DNA from: Armatimonadota bacterium | GTDB taxonomy: Bacteria > Armatimonadota > Armatimonadia > Armatimonadales > Armatimonadaceae | Assembly: GCA_026392155.1 (NCBI GenBank) | Contig: JAPLCP010000169.1 | Coordinates: 1-54,793 of the forward strand | DNA length: 54,793 bases | Reading direction: 5' to 3' | In this document: positions 36,112-45,851 of the stretch, piece after piece | How positions within the stretch are numbered: position 1 is the stretch's first letter | Layout: every line of letters starts with the position of its first letter | The notes under the pieces: model-generated | Database searches by the model: none | What the model saw: only the letters and a program-made list of their open reading frames with translations | What the model was told of the DNA's origin: nothing | Made by a program: the position numbers and the translations under genes

Positions 36112-36951
36112 ATGAGCGATGCCAAGACAAGCCCGCGCCTACTTCTCTCGATTGCGGTCGGAGATGCCTACGGTGCGGGCTTTGAGTTTGAGACCCCCGA
36201 GGTAGTCGAGCGTGAAAACGACGGCAAGCACTACCGCAAGCGGGCTGGGTTCACGCCGGGGCACTACACCGACGATACACAGATGACGCTGGCGATCTGG
36301 GAGGCCGTGCGCCTCGGGGAGCCGTTTACGCCGCGCTACCTCGCCGATAGGTTTGTCGCTGTCTACCACCGCGACCCGCGCCCTGGCTATGCCCGCGGCT
36401 TTGAGGGGGTCTTGAAGTCGTGCAAGAACGGCACGGAGCTGCTGGAGAAGCTCAAGCCAGAAAGCGACCGCAACGGCGCGGCGATGCGCTCCGTGCCGCT
36501 GGGCCTCTTGCCAAGCATCACCAAAGTCAAAGCCTACGCGAAGATTCAGGCGGCTATTACGCACAACACATCGGGCGGGATTGCCTCGTCGCAGGCCGTG
36601 GGACTGATGGCGCACTTTGGCCTGAGGCGGCTCGGCAAGCTGAGCGAGCTGGCGGCGTTCTTAGAACAACACGTCCCCGGAACGCCTTGGAGCCAGCCCT
36701 GGCACGGCGAGGTTCCGCTCCATGGAATCGCCACCGTCCGCGCCGCTCTTACCGCGCTCCTCGCCTGCCGCAAGCAGTCCGACTTGCTCCGCGCCGCCAT
36801 TGCCTTCACGGGAGACACCGACTCCGTCGCCGCGATTGCGCTAGGCTGCTCCGCGTGCTTTACCGAGTACAAGCGAGACCTGCCAAGCGTGCTGATTCGT
36901 GAGCTAGAGAACGGCCCCTACGGCCGGGATTATCTGACTGTGATTGGATAG
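36112..36951 (+). CDS. ADP-ribosylglycohydrolase family protein
   Basis: 279 residues of the DraG/ADP-ribosylglycohydrolase fold. Metal ligands are in GDAYGAGFE (17-25), TDDTQMT (53-59) and GDTDSVAAI (234-242). Members remove ADP-ribose from arginine or from small molecules using two magnesium ions. No DraT or ART gene is nearby. The start at 36112 follows TATGAT by 9 nt; an upstream in-frame start (36091) would overlap that box. After correction of the frameshift, the aldo/keto reductase ends 30 bp upstream. Confidence 0.8.
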   Translation: MSDAKTSPRLLLSIAVGDAYGAGFEFETPEVVERENDGKHYRKRAGFTPGHYTDDTQMTLAIWEAVRLGEPFTPRYLADRFVAVYHRDPRPGYARGFEGVLKSCKNGTELLEKLKPESDRNGAAMRSVPLGLLPSITKVKAYAKIQAAITHNTSGGIASSQAVGLMAHFGLRRLGKLSELAAFLEQHVPGTPWSQPWHGEVPLHGIATVRAALTALLACRKQSDLLRAAIAFTGDTDSVAAIALGCSACFTEYKRDLPSVLIRELENGPYGRDYLTVIG

Positions 36952-36953
36952 CC

Positions 36954-36959
36954 TATAAT
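36954..36959 (+). promoter_or_regulatory. leaderless-type -10, TATAAT, 6 nt before ATG 36966
   Basis: A consensus TATAAT, spacer TTGAAT, ATG. It overlaps the end of the preceding gene. Confidence 0.65.
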
Positions 36960-36965
36960 TTGAAT

Positions 36966-37574
36966 ATGCACTTCTTCCAACAATCTATGAGTCCAGAGGA
37001 CTACACCGACGAGAACATCTGTCAGGTGATGGGGCTTCCTGGGTTCGAGCTTGCGGAAGAGAGCACCGGGATTCGCATGCTCTGCAAGCCGTCGTTTCAC
37101 CCCGAGGTCTGTCTCACAGCCAGTCCCAGTGAGCTTCAGGTTGTTGCGCTACAGAGCCAGTTTTGGCGCGAGGGGCGCTTCTGTCGCCTATCCAGAACAA
37201 TGGAGACGGTGTCACTTGCATCAGAGGAATTTAAAGCTCTCGTTGGCCAGTTTCAGCAAGCCTACACCAAGAAGCCAGAAAGAATTGGCATGCTGGATGG
37301 AATGCCCATTTCTATTCTCTACCAAGAAGGGCCACAAAGGTTCTCTATTGGTGGCCATCCAATGACTGATGTAACCGACAGCTTCACGGCTCAGCTTCTT
37401 GAGCTAGCACACTCACGGGTGACGAATCGGGTGGTGCGCAACGCTCTCGCTGAGTGTGGCCGGTATGTCAATCTATTTCTGGCCTACGAACCAGAGCCTC
37501 AACAGCCCCTGACTCATCTTCTGATTCTGGGAACGCCTGAGGAGCGGGAGGAGCTTCTTAAGGCGCTGCCTTGA
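36966..37574 (+). CDS. unknown 202-residue protein
   Basis: Not recognised. A soluble alpha/beta-looking protein (MHFFQQSMSPEDYTDENICQ...) with no leader, no membrane segment and several cysteines spread through it. The middle has IGMLDGMPISILYQEGPQRFSIG, which looks like paired strands; the end is helical. ATG 36966 is preferred over a TTG at 36960 because of the TATAAT 6 nt upstream. The last 17 bp overlap the 3' end of the convergent LarA-like gene. Confidence 0.6.
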   Translation: MHFFQQSMSPEDYTDENICQVMGLPGFELAEESTGIRMLCKPSFHPEVCLTASPSELQVVALQSQFWREGRFCRLSRTMETVSLASEEFKALVGQFQQAYTKKPERIGMLDGMPISILYQEGPQRFSIGGHPMTDVTDSFTAQLLELAHSRVTNRVVRNALAECGRYVNLFLAYEPEPQQPLTHLLILGTPEEREELLKALP

Positions 37575-38823
37575 CCCGGTAGAGCATCTCGCCGGCTTTG
37601 GGGACGTAGAGAATTCCTTCGTCCTCGCGGTCTTTGTAGTCGTCGACATTGATCGTGCGCCAGTCGCGGTAGCCGAGGTTGATCTTCTTACAGACATCTT
37701 CGGGGATGCCGGTGGCCAGCGTCACAGTTACCCGCGGGGTTTCGACGCCGTTTTCGTAGGTGCCGACGCCTTTCACATGGACGCAGTGGGCCATCGTGCC
37801 CCACGGCTCGTCTTTGAATTTGTCCCAGTGGGCAAGAAAATAGTCTCTCACGTGGTAGCCGAGGCGCTCGATATGCTCGCCGTGGGTGACGGAGATCTCG
37901 TGGATATGGGGGGCGTAGATGATCAGCTCGCCCCCATCGGCGACCACGGGCTCTAGCTTGTACATGCACTTTCCCCCCACCCAGAGCTCGTCGTACATGG
38001 GCGGGGCGCAGGAAAGAACCGTGTGAAACGCGCGGGGCATGTAGGTGATATGGAGCTGGTCGCTCAGGTCGGAAGCCGCGTCCCAGGCCGCTTCCGGCGA
38101 GCCCGCGTAGAGCCCGGCCAGCATTCCCTTCTCGACCACCATACAGAACGCCGTGCGGGGAGTCGGCACCATCGCGGCAGCCCGATCCACGACTTTGCGC
38201 ACCGGAGTCCACTTGTGCCCAATAATCAGCGGGTTGCTAATCACCGCCCCGAGCCAGTGGAAAAAGTTCAGCACCTCCGGGCCGGAGATGCCCGGAAAGA
38301 GATACTTATTGCCCCCCGAGAAGCCCACGACCTCGTGCGGAAAGACCGGCCCGAGGATCATCAGCCGGTCGTAGTCGTAGATGATCTTGTTGATGCGCAC
38401 CGGCACGTCCATCGCAAAGAGGCCATTCGAGAGTGTGGCGATCTCCTCGCTGGGGATCGTTCCTAGAGACGCCAGTGCGTCTGGATCGTCCCAGGCGTGG
38501 TTCAAAAATGCCACTGAGCTGTAGGTTTCGCGGCGCTGCTCTAGCGTGATCTCCAGCCGCTGGCAGATCTCGTCTTCCGTCATCGCGCGGTGCGTTCCCA
38601 GCGCAATCATGATGTCGAGGTGCGCTCCGGCGGCATGCGTCTGGGCGTAGATCTCCCGAAAGAGCCAGCCGACCGGCGCGGTGCGCGTGGCATCGGGGAT
38701 GATCAGCAAGAGGCGCTTGCCTTTAAGCTCCAGCGGAGCCAGTGCCTGCGCCACAATCTGCGCCACCTCCGGCTCGGTGAGCGTGCGGTCGGTGAAGCCC
38801 AGACCAAATGCGTTCTCTGTCAT
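37558..38823 (-). CDS. LarA-type nickel-pincer racemase family protein
   Basis: 421 residues of the lactate racemase LarA (DUF2088) family. Motifs are LLIIPDATRTAPVGW, ALGTHRAMTEDEI and GFSGGNKYLFPGISG; the last holds the lysine region that binds the nickel-pincer nucleotide in LarA. Family members racemise or epimerise several 2-hydroxyacids, so lactate is not assured. No larB, larC or larE is in the window, so the cofactor must come from elsewhere. TAGAAT is 9 nt upstream of the ATG. Confidence 0.8.
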   Translation of the reverse strand: MTENAFGLGFTDRTLTEPEVAQIVAQALAPLELKGKRLLLIIPDATRTAPVGWLFREIYAQTHAAGAHLDIMIALGTHRAMTEDEICQRLEITLEQRRETYSSVAFLNHAWDDPDALASLGTIPSEEIATLSNGLFAMDVPVRINKIIYDYDRLMILGPVFPHEVVGFSGGNKYLFPGISGPEVLNFFHWLGAVISNPLIIGHKWTPVRKVVDRAAAMVPTPRTAFCMVVEKGMLAGLYAGSPEAAWDAASDLSDQLHITYMPRAFHTVLSCAPPMYDELWVGGKCMYKLEPVVADGGELIIYAPHIHEISVTHGEHIERLGYHVRDYFLAHWDKFKDEPWGTMAHCVHVKGVGTYENGVETPRVTVTLATGIPEDVCKKINLGYRDWRTINVDDYKDREDEGILYVPKAGEMLYRVKAAP

Positions 38824-38832
38824 AGTAGCTCT

Positions 38833-38838
38833 ATTCTA
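38833..38838 (-). promoter_or_regulatory. -10-like TAGAAT, 9 nt before ATG 38823
   Basis: TAGAAT on the minus strand; the predicted leader is about 2-3 nt. Confidence 0.4.
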
Positions 38839-39212
38839 CTCGACGGGGAAGAGTTGCGTTAGGGAGAGTGTAAAGCCTGGCAAGGTCGTGCCGCCGTCGA
38901 AGACGGCCTCGCGTGTCAGTAGCTCCGGGTCGGCATCGGGTCGGTAGACCATCAAAACTTGCTTGGCAGGGTTTAGCTCCAGCACGATTTGTACGCCCAC
39001 CTCCAGCCACTCCCGCACTTTCTCCGAGATCTCACGGGTACGGTCGTTGGGAGAGCGGGTTTCGAGCACCAACTTGCACCAGCGGGCATATTTAAGCTCC
39101 TGAGCTTCCCCTGGACAAGCTCGTAGTGCCAGTCGCTGGGAAACGCAAAAAGCTCCTCCGCCGTTCGCCTCAAGGAGCGCTGTTCCGTCAGAAAGCCCTC
39201 GCCCGTTGACAT
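38836..39212 (-). pseudogene. Uma2-family endonuclease remnant
   Basis: The N-terminal part (MSTGEGFLTEQRSLRRTAEE... from ATG 39212) and the C-terminal part (VLETRSPNDRTREISEKV... to the stop at 38836) are in different frames and join near 39080. In intact Uma2/DUF820 proteins about 80 residues lie between these parts, including some active-site residues. So the gene has an internal deletion and a frameshift. GGGGG lies close to the ATG. Uma2 genes are often numerous and mobile in multicellular or stress-prone bacteria. Confidence 0.7.
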
Positions 39213-39350
39213 TTGCCCCCTTCTTGCTCCAAAAGCCGTGTTACTGCCGCTCTGTCGTCTTTCTTGATGGCGTTGATGAGCTGCTTTGTGGTGGGCGTTT
39301 GCATACGGTTGTTGCACGGCTTTATTGTCACCGTGTATGGCCGCGCTAGC

Positions 39351-39379
39351 TTGACAGATAAATCCCTCTCCTGTAGGAT
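39351..39379 (+). promoter_or_regulatory. sigma70-type promoter TTGACA-17-TAGGAT before ATG 39389
   Basis: A consensus -35 TTGACA (39351-39356), a 17-bp spacer and -10 TAGGAT (39374-39379), 9 nt before the ATG. The start site would leave a leader of 2-3 nt. This is the clearest two-box promoter in the window. Confidence 0.75.
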
Positions 39380-39388
39380 GCACGCACC

Positions 39389-40531
39389 ATGTTACGACTT
39401 CGGGTAAGCTTTCTCCTGGTACTTGTAGGTTGCTCTGTTGCACCGCCTGCCACGAAGCCCTCTTCTCCCTCACCCGCTCCCCGAATGGCAACAGAGCTGC
39501 TGTACACGGGGGACATGCCTGCGGAGCTCACTCCAAAGATTCAGGAGCTTCAGGCGGCTTTTCAGGCAGGACAGACCCTCAAGGCGCAGGGGCTTGCCAA
39601 GGCACTTGAACCTAAGGCCCTAAGCTCCTCGGACTTGAGCGATCTGTTAGCGGGCTTCTACTACCGGCTTGGAGTGCTCGAGGGGGCACTTCGACTCTCT
39701 CGGCAGGCGGTGACCCTGAACCCAAAGTCCGCCACCGCACTGCTACATCTGGGCCAGCTTGAACAAGACTTGGGCTACTCACAGCCTGCCGGAGAGCATC
39801 TTCGTGCTGCACGTGACCTTGCCCCCAATGCGGTGCAGGTGCATCTCGCTCTGGCACGGTTTTTAGAGCGTGAGCTACACCAGCGTGAGGGCGAGGCGGA
39901 GCGTCGTGAGGCACTCTCACTTGAGCCACAGAACCCTGGGATTATGGGAGAGCTCGCCAGCAATCTTATCCGCCAGCAACGCTACGGCGAAGCCCGAGCA
40001 CTTCTGGTCGAGGCAGATCGCTTCGCCCCCAATGCTCCACCGGGCTTGCTCCAGAGAGCCCAGATCGCCTGGGAGGAGGCACGGCGGGGGATTGGCAACA
40101 CCCAGGAGCGCTACTCTGAGATGGAGACGTGGCTCACGAAGTGCCTGCAAGCCTCGCCCGATGACCCAGGTGCGCTCTTTCTACTAGGAAACTTACGGGT
40201 GGCACGCGGCGATGATGCGGGGGCAGAGCAGGCTCTTAGCACCGCGCTGGCACGTGCCCCCGAGCTAGAGGGCCTGCGGGTTCAGCTGGGGCAAGTGCTG
40301 GTGCGGCGTGGGCAAAAAGAGCGTGGCGAGGCCATGATTAACGTACATCGTAAGCTCCAGGAACACCGCGAGATGCGGGATCGTCTGGTGAGCCGGGTAG
40401 CGATGCAGCCAGAGAATACCGCCCGGCGCCAAGAGCTGATCCGCTGGTGCTTGGCCAATGGTGAGCTGGCACGGGCGACGCTGGAGCAGGCCGAGCTAAA
40501 ACGTCAGCTCGGCTCACGCACGGGCAAGTAG
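39389..40531 (+). CDS. TPR-repeat lipoprotein
   Basis: 380 residues. A leader ends in LVLVGC (Cys15 lipobox), then a Pro/Ser-rich linker, then about seven TPR helix pairs: 'ALRLSRQAVTLNPKSATALLHLGQL', 'EHLRAARDLAPNAVQVHLALA', 'ALFLLGNLRVARGDDAGAEQALSTALARAP'. It is an envelope scaffold for protein contacts. It ends tail to tail with the CRTAC1 lipoprotein gene, overlapping 28 bp; TPR and CRTAC1 (ASPIC/UnbV) proteins often occur together, so a shared role is possible. Confidence 0.8.
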   Translation: MLRLRVSFLLVLVGCSVAPPATKPSSPSPAPRMATELLYTGDMPAELTPKIQELQAAFQAGQTLKAQGLAKALEPKALSSSDLSDLLAGFYYRLGVLEGALRLSRQAVTLNPKSATALLHLGQLEQDLGYSQPAGEHLRAARDLAPNAVQVHLALARFLERELHQREGEAERREALSLEPQNPGIMGELASNLIRQQRYGEARALLVEADRFAPNAPPGLLQRAQIAWEEARRGIGNTQERYSEMETWLTKCLQASPDDPGALFLLGNLRVARGDDAGAEQALSTALARAPELEGLRVQLGQVLVRRGQKERGEAMINVHRKLQEHREMRDRLVSRVAMQPENTARRQELIRWCLANGELARATLEQAELKRQLGSRTGK

Positions 40532-42135
40532 CGATCCACAAGGGGCCGAGCAACCGTCTGCACAGTACCTGAGGGCCAGCGGATCACCAGCTTCTCCACC
40601 GCCGAGGCGCTCCCAAGCCCAAAATGCACCCGAGGGTCCGAGCTGGAGAGGTAGGAGCCATCGGCGTGACAGTGGCGCACTATGGTCTTCCCACCGGGGA
40701 GAGTTACTGTCACGACCGCACCGTAGCCAGCTGTATTGCTCTTGGTTCCTTCGAGAGCCAGCCCGAGCCAGTGTCCTCGCTTTGGTGCCTCATTATGGAG
40801 CAGGAGTGGGGTTGCCTGTGAGTCGACGAGAAGCAAATCGATGGCTCCATCATTGTCATAGTCACCTGTGGCGAGACCACGTCCCAGGATGGGCTTGGTA
40901 AAGGCAGGGCCAGCCCTCTGGCTAATTTCTGAGAAGCGGCCGCTCTGATTGTGAAAGAGCTGGCTAGGCTGTTGGTAGGTCGTGTTCGCATCAAGCTTTT
41001 GGACATTGTCCTGGATATGGCCGTTGGTGAAGGCCAGATCTAGCCAGCCATCGTTGTCAAAATCGAAGAACCGACAGCCAAATGCCACATAAGGCTCCGT
41101 GCTCGCCCCTAGCCCCGCGATGTAGCTCAGATCCTTAAAAAACTTACCTTGCTCGCTTTGGTAGAGCGAGTTGGGCTCATTGCGGAACGTAGTGACTACC
41201 AGATCTAGCCAGCCATCGTTATTATAATCGCCCCAGTCTAGGCCCATCCCGGCATGAAGTCGTGCATTGGAGTCGTAAGCAAGCCCGAGAGCATCGGCTT
41301 GGTTGACAAAGCTGCTTCCCGTGGAAACCAGTAGATCGCCAGGAGACTCATCGTTGGCAAAAGCAATCGCTTGCTTACCTGAGCCACTGAAATCTGCCGC
41401 TGCCACTCCTAGCCCTCGCCCCCGTGTCTGAGACTTTACCTGATGGCTCACGGAAGAGTCGGTAAAGCGTCCCCTTCCCTGGTTCTGGAAAAACGCGGCG
41501 GGGAGAGGGGGGTACTCACGTGGGCCACAAGCGGCCAGTACGATCTTTCCCTGCCCATCCCGGGTATCGCAGAGCAGGCGCGCACCACGCTCTGGGGAGA
41601 AATCAACATAGTTTGCCACGAAGAGATCCAGCCGCCCCGAGCCGGGAGCCGTCTCCACCCAGGTTGCCGCTGTCCCCCAAGGCTGAGGCGTCACCCCTGA
41701 GCGGGCGCTGACATTCGTAAACCCCGTACCATTCTCGTTGTGGAGCAAGGCACCTCCCGCAAAAGCCGTGAGGTAGAGATCGGGATACCCGTCGTGGTCG
41801 TAGTCGCCCACGGCAGCTCCGGAGAGCTCCCCCGTATGCGTCGGGAAGTCGGCTGGCGTAAACTTGCCCTTCCCATCACCACGAAAGAGCTTGCAAGGGT
41901 TACCCACCAGAAGGATATCCAAGTTTCCATCACGGTCCATGTCGAAAAATGCTGCCCCATTGCCTAGGGTCTCACGCAAGTTCAGAGGCGATTTTTGGGG
42001 GGGAGTCCAGCGGTAGTCAAGCCCGGATAGGGCAGTCACATCCCGGAAGTAGAGAGGCGGCCCCGATAACGTATTGGATCTGGTACAGCCTGCCAGTAGA
42101 GCAAGGAGTAATATTCTGGGTAGTCCTGGTTTCAT
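40504..42135 (-). CDS. CRTAC1-family lipoprotein (VCBS/FG-GAP repeats, ASPIC/UnbV domain)
   Basis: 543 residues. The lipobox is LALLAGC (Cys17). Repeats with Asp-rich calcium sites follow: FFDMDRDGNLDILLVG, VGDYDHDGYPDLYLTA, WGDYNNDGWLDLVVT, FFDFDNDGWLDLAF and TGDYDNDGAIDLLLV, forming an integrin-like propeller. The C-terminus (about 450-543: LPGGKTIVRHCHADGSYLSSSDPRVHFGLG, RWPSGTVQ) is the ASPIC/UnbV domain. It is surface-exposed and probably binds carbohydrate or protein; no enzyme activity is known. TAAAAT is exactly 6 nt before the ATG. Confidence 0.88.
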   Translation of the reverse strand: MKPGLPRILLLALLAGCTRSNTLSGPPLYFRDVTALSGLDYRWTPPQKSPLNLRETLGNGAAFFDMDRDGNLDILLVGNPCKLFRGDGKGKFTPADFPTHTGELSGAAVGDYDHDGYPDLYLTAFAGGALLHNENGTGFTNVSARSGVTPQPWGTAATWVETAPGSGRLDLFVANYVDFSPERGARLLCDTRDGQGKIVLAACGPREYPPLPAAFFQNQGRGRFTDSSVSHQVKSQTRGRGLGVAAADFSGSGKQAIAFANDESPGDLLVSTGSSFVNQADALGLAYDSNARLHAGMGLDWGDYNNDGWLDLVVTTFRNEPNSLYQSEQGKFFKDLSYIAGLGASTEPYVAFGCRFFDFDNDGWLDLAFTNGHIQDNVQKLDANTTYQQPSQLFHNQSGRFSEISQRAGPAFTKPILGRGLATGDYDNDGAIDLLLVDSQATPLLLHNEAPKRGHWLGLALEGTKSNTAGYGAVVTVTLPGGKTIVRHCHADGSYLSSSDPRVHFGLGSASAVEKLVIRWPSGTVQTVARPLVDRYLPVREPS

Positions 42136-42141
42136 TTGAGC

Positions 42142-42147
42142 ATTTTA
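42142..42147 (-). promoter_or_regulatory. leaderless-type -10, TAAAAT, 6 nt before ATG 42135
   Basis: TAAAAT, spacer GCTCAA, ATG on the minus strand. It lies beyond the stop of the upstream GH30 pseudogene. Confidence 0.6.
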
Positions 42148-42157
42148 CCTACGTTTT

Positions 42158-42676
42158 CTAGCGCAGGGTGGGATACTTGTCGCTCTCGTGGCGCAGCTCG
42201 TTCTGGGGTGTGAGGTAGGCGATAGAGATCCCCTCGGCTGCCATGGCCTTAAGGTACTTGACGAGATACTGTGCGTAGGTGCTGGTTTTCATCCACGCGG
42301 GGGCGCTTCACGGCGAGGCGATCAGGGTTAATTTGGGCTGGATTTTCTTGATCTCCTTGAGCAGGGGAATCAGAAAGCGCAGCTCCCGCTCTATGGAGAA
42401 CGCCGCCAGAGTCGGGTCGGGCGTGTCGCAGGAGGTGTAGCTGCCGTCGTGGTTGAAGTCCGAAGCCCCGATGCAGAGGCGCAGCACCGCAAAGCCATTG
42501 CCCGTCTTGCTGTTAAAGAGCGCCTTGAGCGCGGCTCCTACCCCGAGAAACGGCTGGAGCTTGTGCTCGCTCTCCACCAAGATCTCAGGCAACCCCACCC
42601 CGCCGCCCTCCCAGCGCAAGGGCGGCAGCTTCGTCAGCAAGTTCTTCTTATCCGGCGTCGTCAAAAAAGCATCCAT
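42158..42676 (-). pseudogene. GH30 glycosidase remnant with nonsense codon
   Basis: In one frame: HKLQPFLGVGAALKALF, LRLCIGASDFNHDGSYTSCD, PTLAAFSIERELRFLIPLL and LIASP, then TGA (42308-42310), then SAPAWMKTSTYAQYLVKYLK and GISIAYLTPQNE, ending at 42158. In GH30 glucosidases the TGA position is Trp (ASPWSxPAWMK), so this is a TGG-to-TGA change. The loops before and after are shortened, and everything after the TPQNE acid/base glutamate is lost. This is a decayed gene, not a coding region with recoding. TACAAT sits 5 nt before ATG 42676. Confidence 0.8.
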
Positions 42677-42681
42677 GCTCT

Positions 42682-42687
42682 ATTGTA
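42682..42687 (-). promoter_or_regulatory. leaderless-type -10, TACAAT, 5 nt before the GH30 remnant
   Basis: TACAAT on the minus strand, spacer AGAGC, ATG 42676. The promoter is retained although the gene is broken. Confidence 0.5.
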
Positions 42688-42700
42688 ACCGCTTATGTAT

Positions 42701-42820
42701 CCGCCGGTTGAAATCGGCGTCTGAGGGCCTTCGGCCACAAAGTCGCTCCGCGACTAAATTCGGTAGCCCGGGCCGGGCTTTTTGGCGCTTGCGCCTCTAG
42801 ACGCCGATTTCAACCGGCGG
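42701..42820. repeat. multi-hairpin repeat, family B, copy 4, with 22-bp terminal inverted repeats
   Basis: Perfect 22-bp inverted ends (42701-42722 and 42799-42820; start CCGCCGGTTGAAATCGG) enclose four small hairpins: GGCCTTCGGCC, GTCGCTCCGCGAC, GCCCGGGCCGGGC and GGCGCTTGCGCC. A TAAATTCGGTAGCC stretch lies between. It carries no coding sequence. Confidence 0.9.
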
Positions 42821-42825
42821 GTTTA

Positions 42826-43019
42826 TTACGTGTCTTGCTTGAGAATGACAAATTTGTAGAAGGCCATCTCGGCAATCGCGATCCACTAGGAGCTGATCAG
42901 AAGCGCCCCGAGGATCATTCCCATCGCTTGCGCAGGAGCTTGCTTGAAGCGCCGAAATGCCGCCACAAAAAGTCCCGCTCCTACTAGAAGCGTAATAAGG
43001 GCGATCAGACTTATCTCAT
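42826..43019 (-). pseudogene. small two-helix membrane protein, broken
   Basis: Reading toward 42826 gives ISLIALITLLVGAGLFVAAF, FKQAPAQAMGMILGALLISS, an in-frame TAG (42886-42888), then WIAIAEMAFYKFVILKQDT and TAA. An ATG at 43017-43019 overlaps the stop of the upstream small gene (ATGA) but is out of frame by one base. A single-base loss near the start plus the amber codon would explain this. I do not recognise the family. Confidence 0.4.
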
Positions 43020-43213
43020 TTGTCCTTGCGTTCGCGCCACCGGGCACCTGTTTTTAAACTGTCCATTACCAAAAATGCCAGCCACCAGACATTGAGCAGC
43101 ACCCCAACCAAGATCAAGAGCACACCCTGCTGTTGCGATGTCTTGAAGCGCCGCATCCCCAACCACAACAGCACACCACCGACGATCAAGCACAGCACAA
43201 AAAGCCGGGCCAT
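43016..43213 (-). CDS. small two-helix membrane protein downstream of lepA
   Basis: 65 residues: MARLFVLCLIVGGVLLWLG, a short basic loop RRFKTSQQQ, then GVLLILVGVLLNVWWLAFLVM and a basic tail. Both segments are long and hydrophobic enough to cross the membrane. It begins 21 bp after the lepA stop on the same strand, so it is probably cotranscribed. No family is recognised. Function unknown. Confidence 0.55.
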   Translation of the reverse strand: MARLFVLCLIVGGVLLWLGMRRFKTSQQQGVLLILVGVLLNVWWLAFLVMDSLKTGARWRERKDK

Positions 43214-43234
43214 CTTAGTGGCCCACTATCACGA

Positions 43235-45046
<1,812 letters not shown>

Positions 45047-45054
45047 AGACCTCT

Positions 45055-45060
45055 ATTGTA
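45055..45060 (-). promoter_or_regulatory. -10 hexamer TACAAT, 8 nt before lepA ATG
   Basis: TACAAT on the minus strand, spacer AGAGGTCT, ATG 45046. The spacer contains AGAGG, which is too close to act as a usual Shine-Dalgarno. Confidence 0.5.
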
Positions 45061-45091
45061 TCGCGTGTCGCCTCGCCTCTGAGCCGCCCCA

Positions 45092-45221
45092 TAAAATCAG
45101 GCGTCTCCAGTGGCTTCGTTCCTCAGCCGCAAAGCCCGTGCCGGGCTATTAGATTCGGTAGCCTGGCACGGGCTTTCCAGTGTGAAACGCTACGACACGC
45201 CCCGTTCACGGGGCGGGAGCG
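45092..45221. repeat. multi-hairpin repeat, family B, copy 5
   Basis: The central stem GCCCGTGCC...GGCACGGGC encloses GGCTATTAGATTCGGTAGCC; the right hairpin is CGCCCCGTTCACGGGGCG. On the minus strand it starts directly at the yceI stop and contains CTGGAAAGCC, a variant of the CTGGAGAGCC in copies 1-3. Confidence 0.8.
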
Positions 45222-45764
45222 CTACTTCTTGACGCCTTCGAGATCGAGGCTGATCTCAACCTGCTCGCCGACCACTTGCGTGCCCTCGACCAGTGCGTTC
45301 CAGCTAAGGCCAAAGTCCTTGCGGTTGATCGCAAAGCGTGCCTCGACCCCCGCGCGGGTCTCTTTCTGCATGCCCTTGACGGGCTTGGAGACGGTGAAGG
45401 GGAAGCTGATGACCTTGGTGACGCCGTGGATGGTGAGCTTGCCGGTGGCCTTGTAGTCCGCGCCTGCCTTCTCGACCTTGGTGCTGACAAAGCTCAGGGT
45501 GGGGAACTTCTCGACATCAAAGAAATCCCCGCTGCGCAGGTGCTTGTCACGGGCCTCGTTGGCGGTGTCCACACTCTTAGCCTGCACCGTAAAGCTCACC
45601 GACGACTTGGCGAGGTTCTTGGGATCGGCGATGACAGTTCCCGTGAAGTCCGTGAACTTTCCACGGGTCTTGCCCGCGCCCAGGTGGCGCACGGCGAACC
45701 CAATCTCGCTGTGTGCGGCATCCACGGTCCAAGTGCCCGTGGGGTCTAGCTGAAAAAATGGCAT
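45222..45764 (-). CDS. YceI-family lipocalin-like protein
   Basis: 180 residues. The family binds isoprenoid lipids in a lipocalin-like barrel. TGTWTVDAAHSEIGFAVRHLG is the signature start, GKFTDFTGTV and KHLRSGDFFDVEKFPTLSF are the next motifs, and GKLTIHGVTKVISFPF the last. No leader is seen, so this copy may be cytoplasmic. The start at 45764 is chosen over 45794 because GGAGG lies 11 nt upstream and it matches family starts. The stop codon is directly joined to a family B repeat. Confidence 0.9.
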   Translation of the reverse strand: MPFFQLDPTGTWTVDAAHSEIGFAVRHLGAGKTRGKFTDFTGTVIADPKNLAKSSVSFTVQAKSVDTANEARDKHLRSGDFFDVEKFPTLSFVSTKVEKAGADYKATGKLTIHGVTKVISFPFTVSKPVKGMQKETRAGVEARFAINRKDFGLSWNALVEGTQVVGEQVEISLDLEGVKK

Positions 45765-45839
45765 TGTAAAATCTACCTCCGCACAAGAATACAAGTATCG
45801 AATCAGAATAGTTCCAGTTGTTACTATTATTTTTTATGG

Positions 45840-45845
45840 TAAAGT
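45840..45845 (+). promoter_or_regulatory. leaderless-type -10, TAAAGT, 6 nt before ATG 45852
   Basis: TAAAGT, spacer TTTCCC, ATG. The hexamer is imperfect but the spacing is the same as in the other genes. Confidence 0.45.
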
Positions 45846-45851
45846 TTTCCC

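Noticed and set aside
42308-42310. TGA in the GH30 gene as recoding (Trp or selenocysteine)
   Set aside because: TGA is used as a normal stop in several intact genes here (deoC, sulfatase, trpA), no SECIS-like stem was apparent, and the gene has further deletions.
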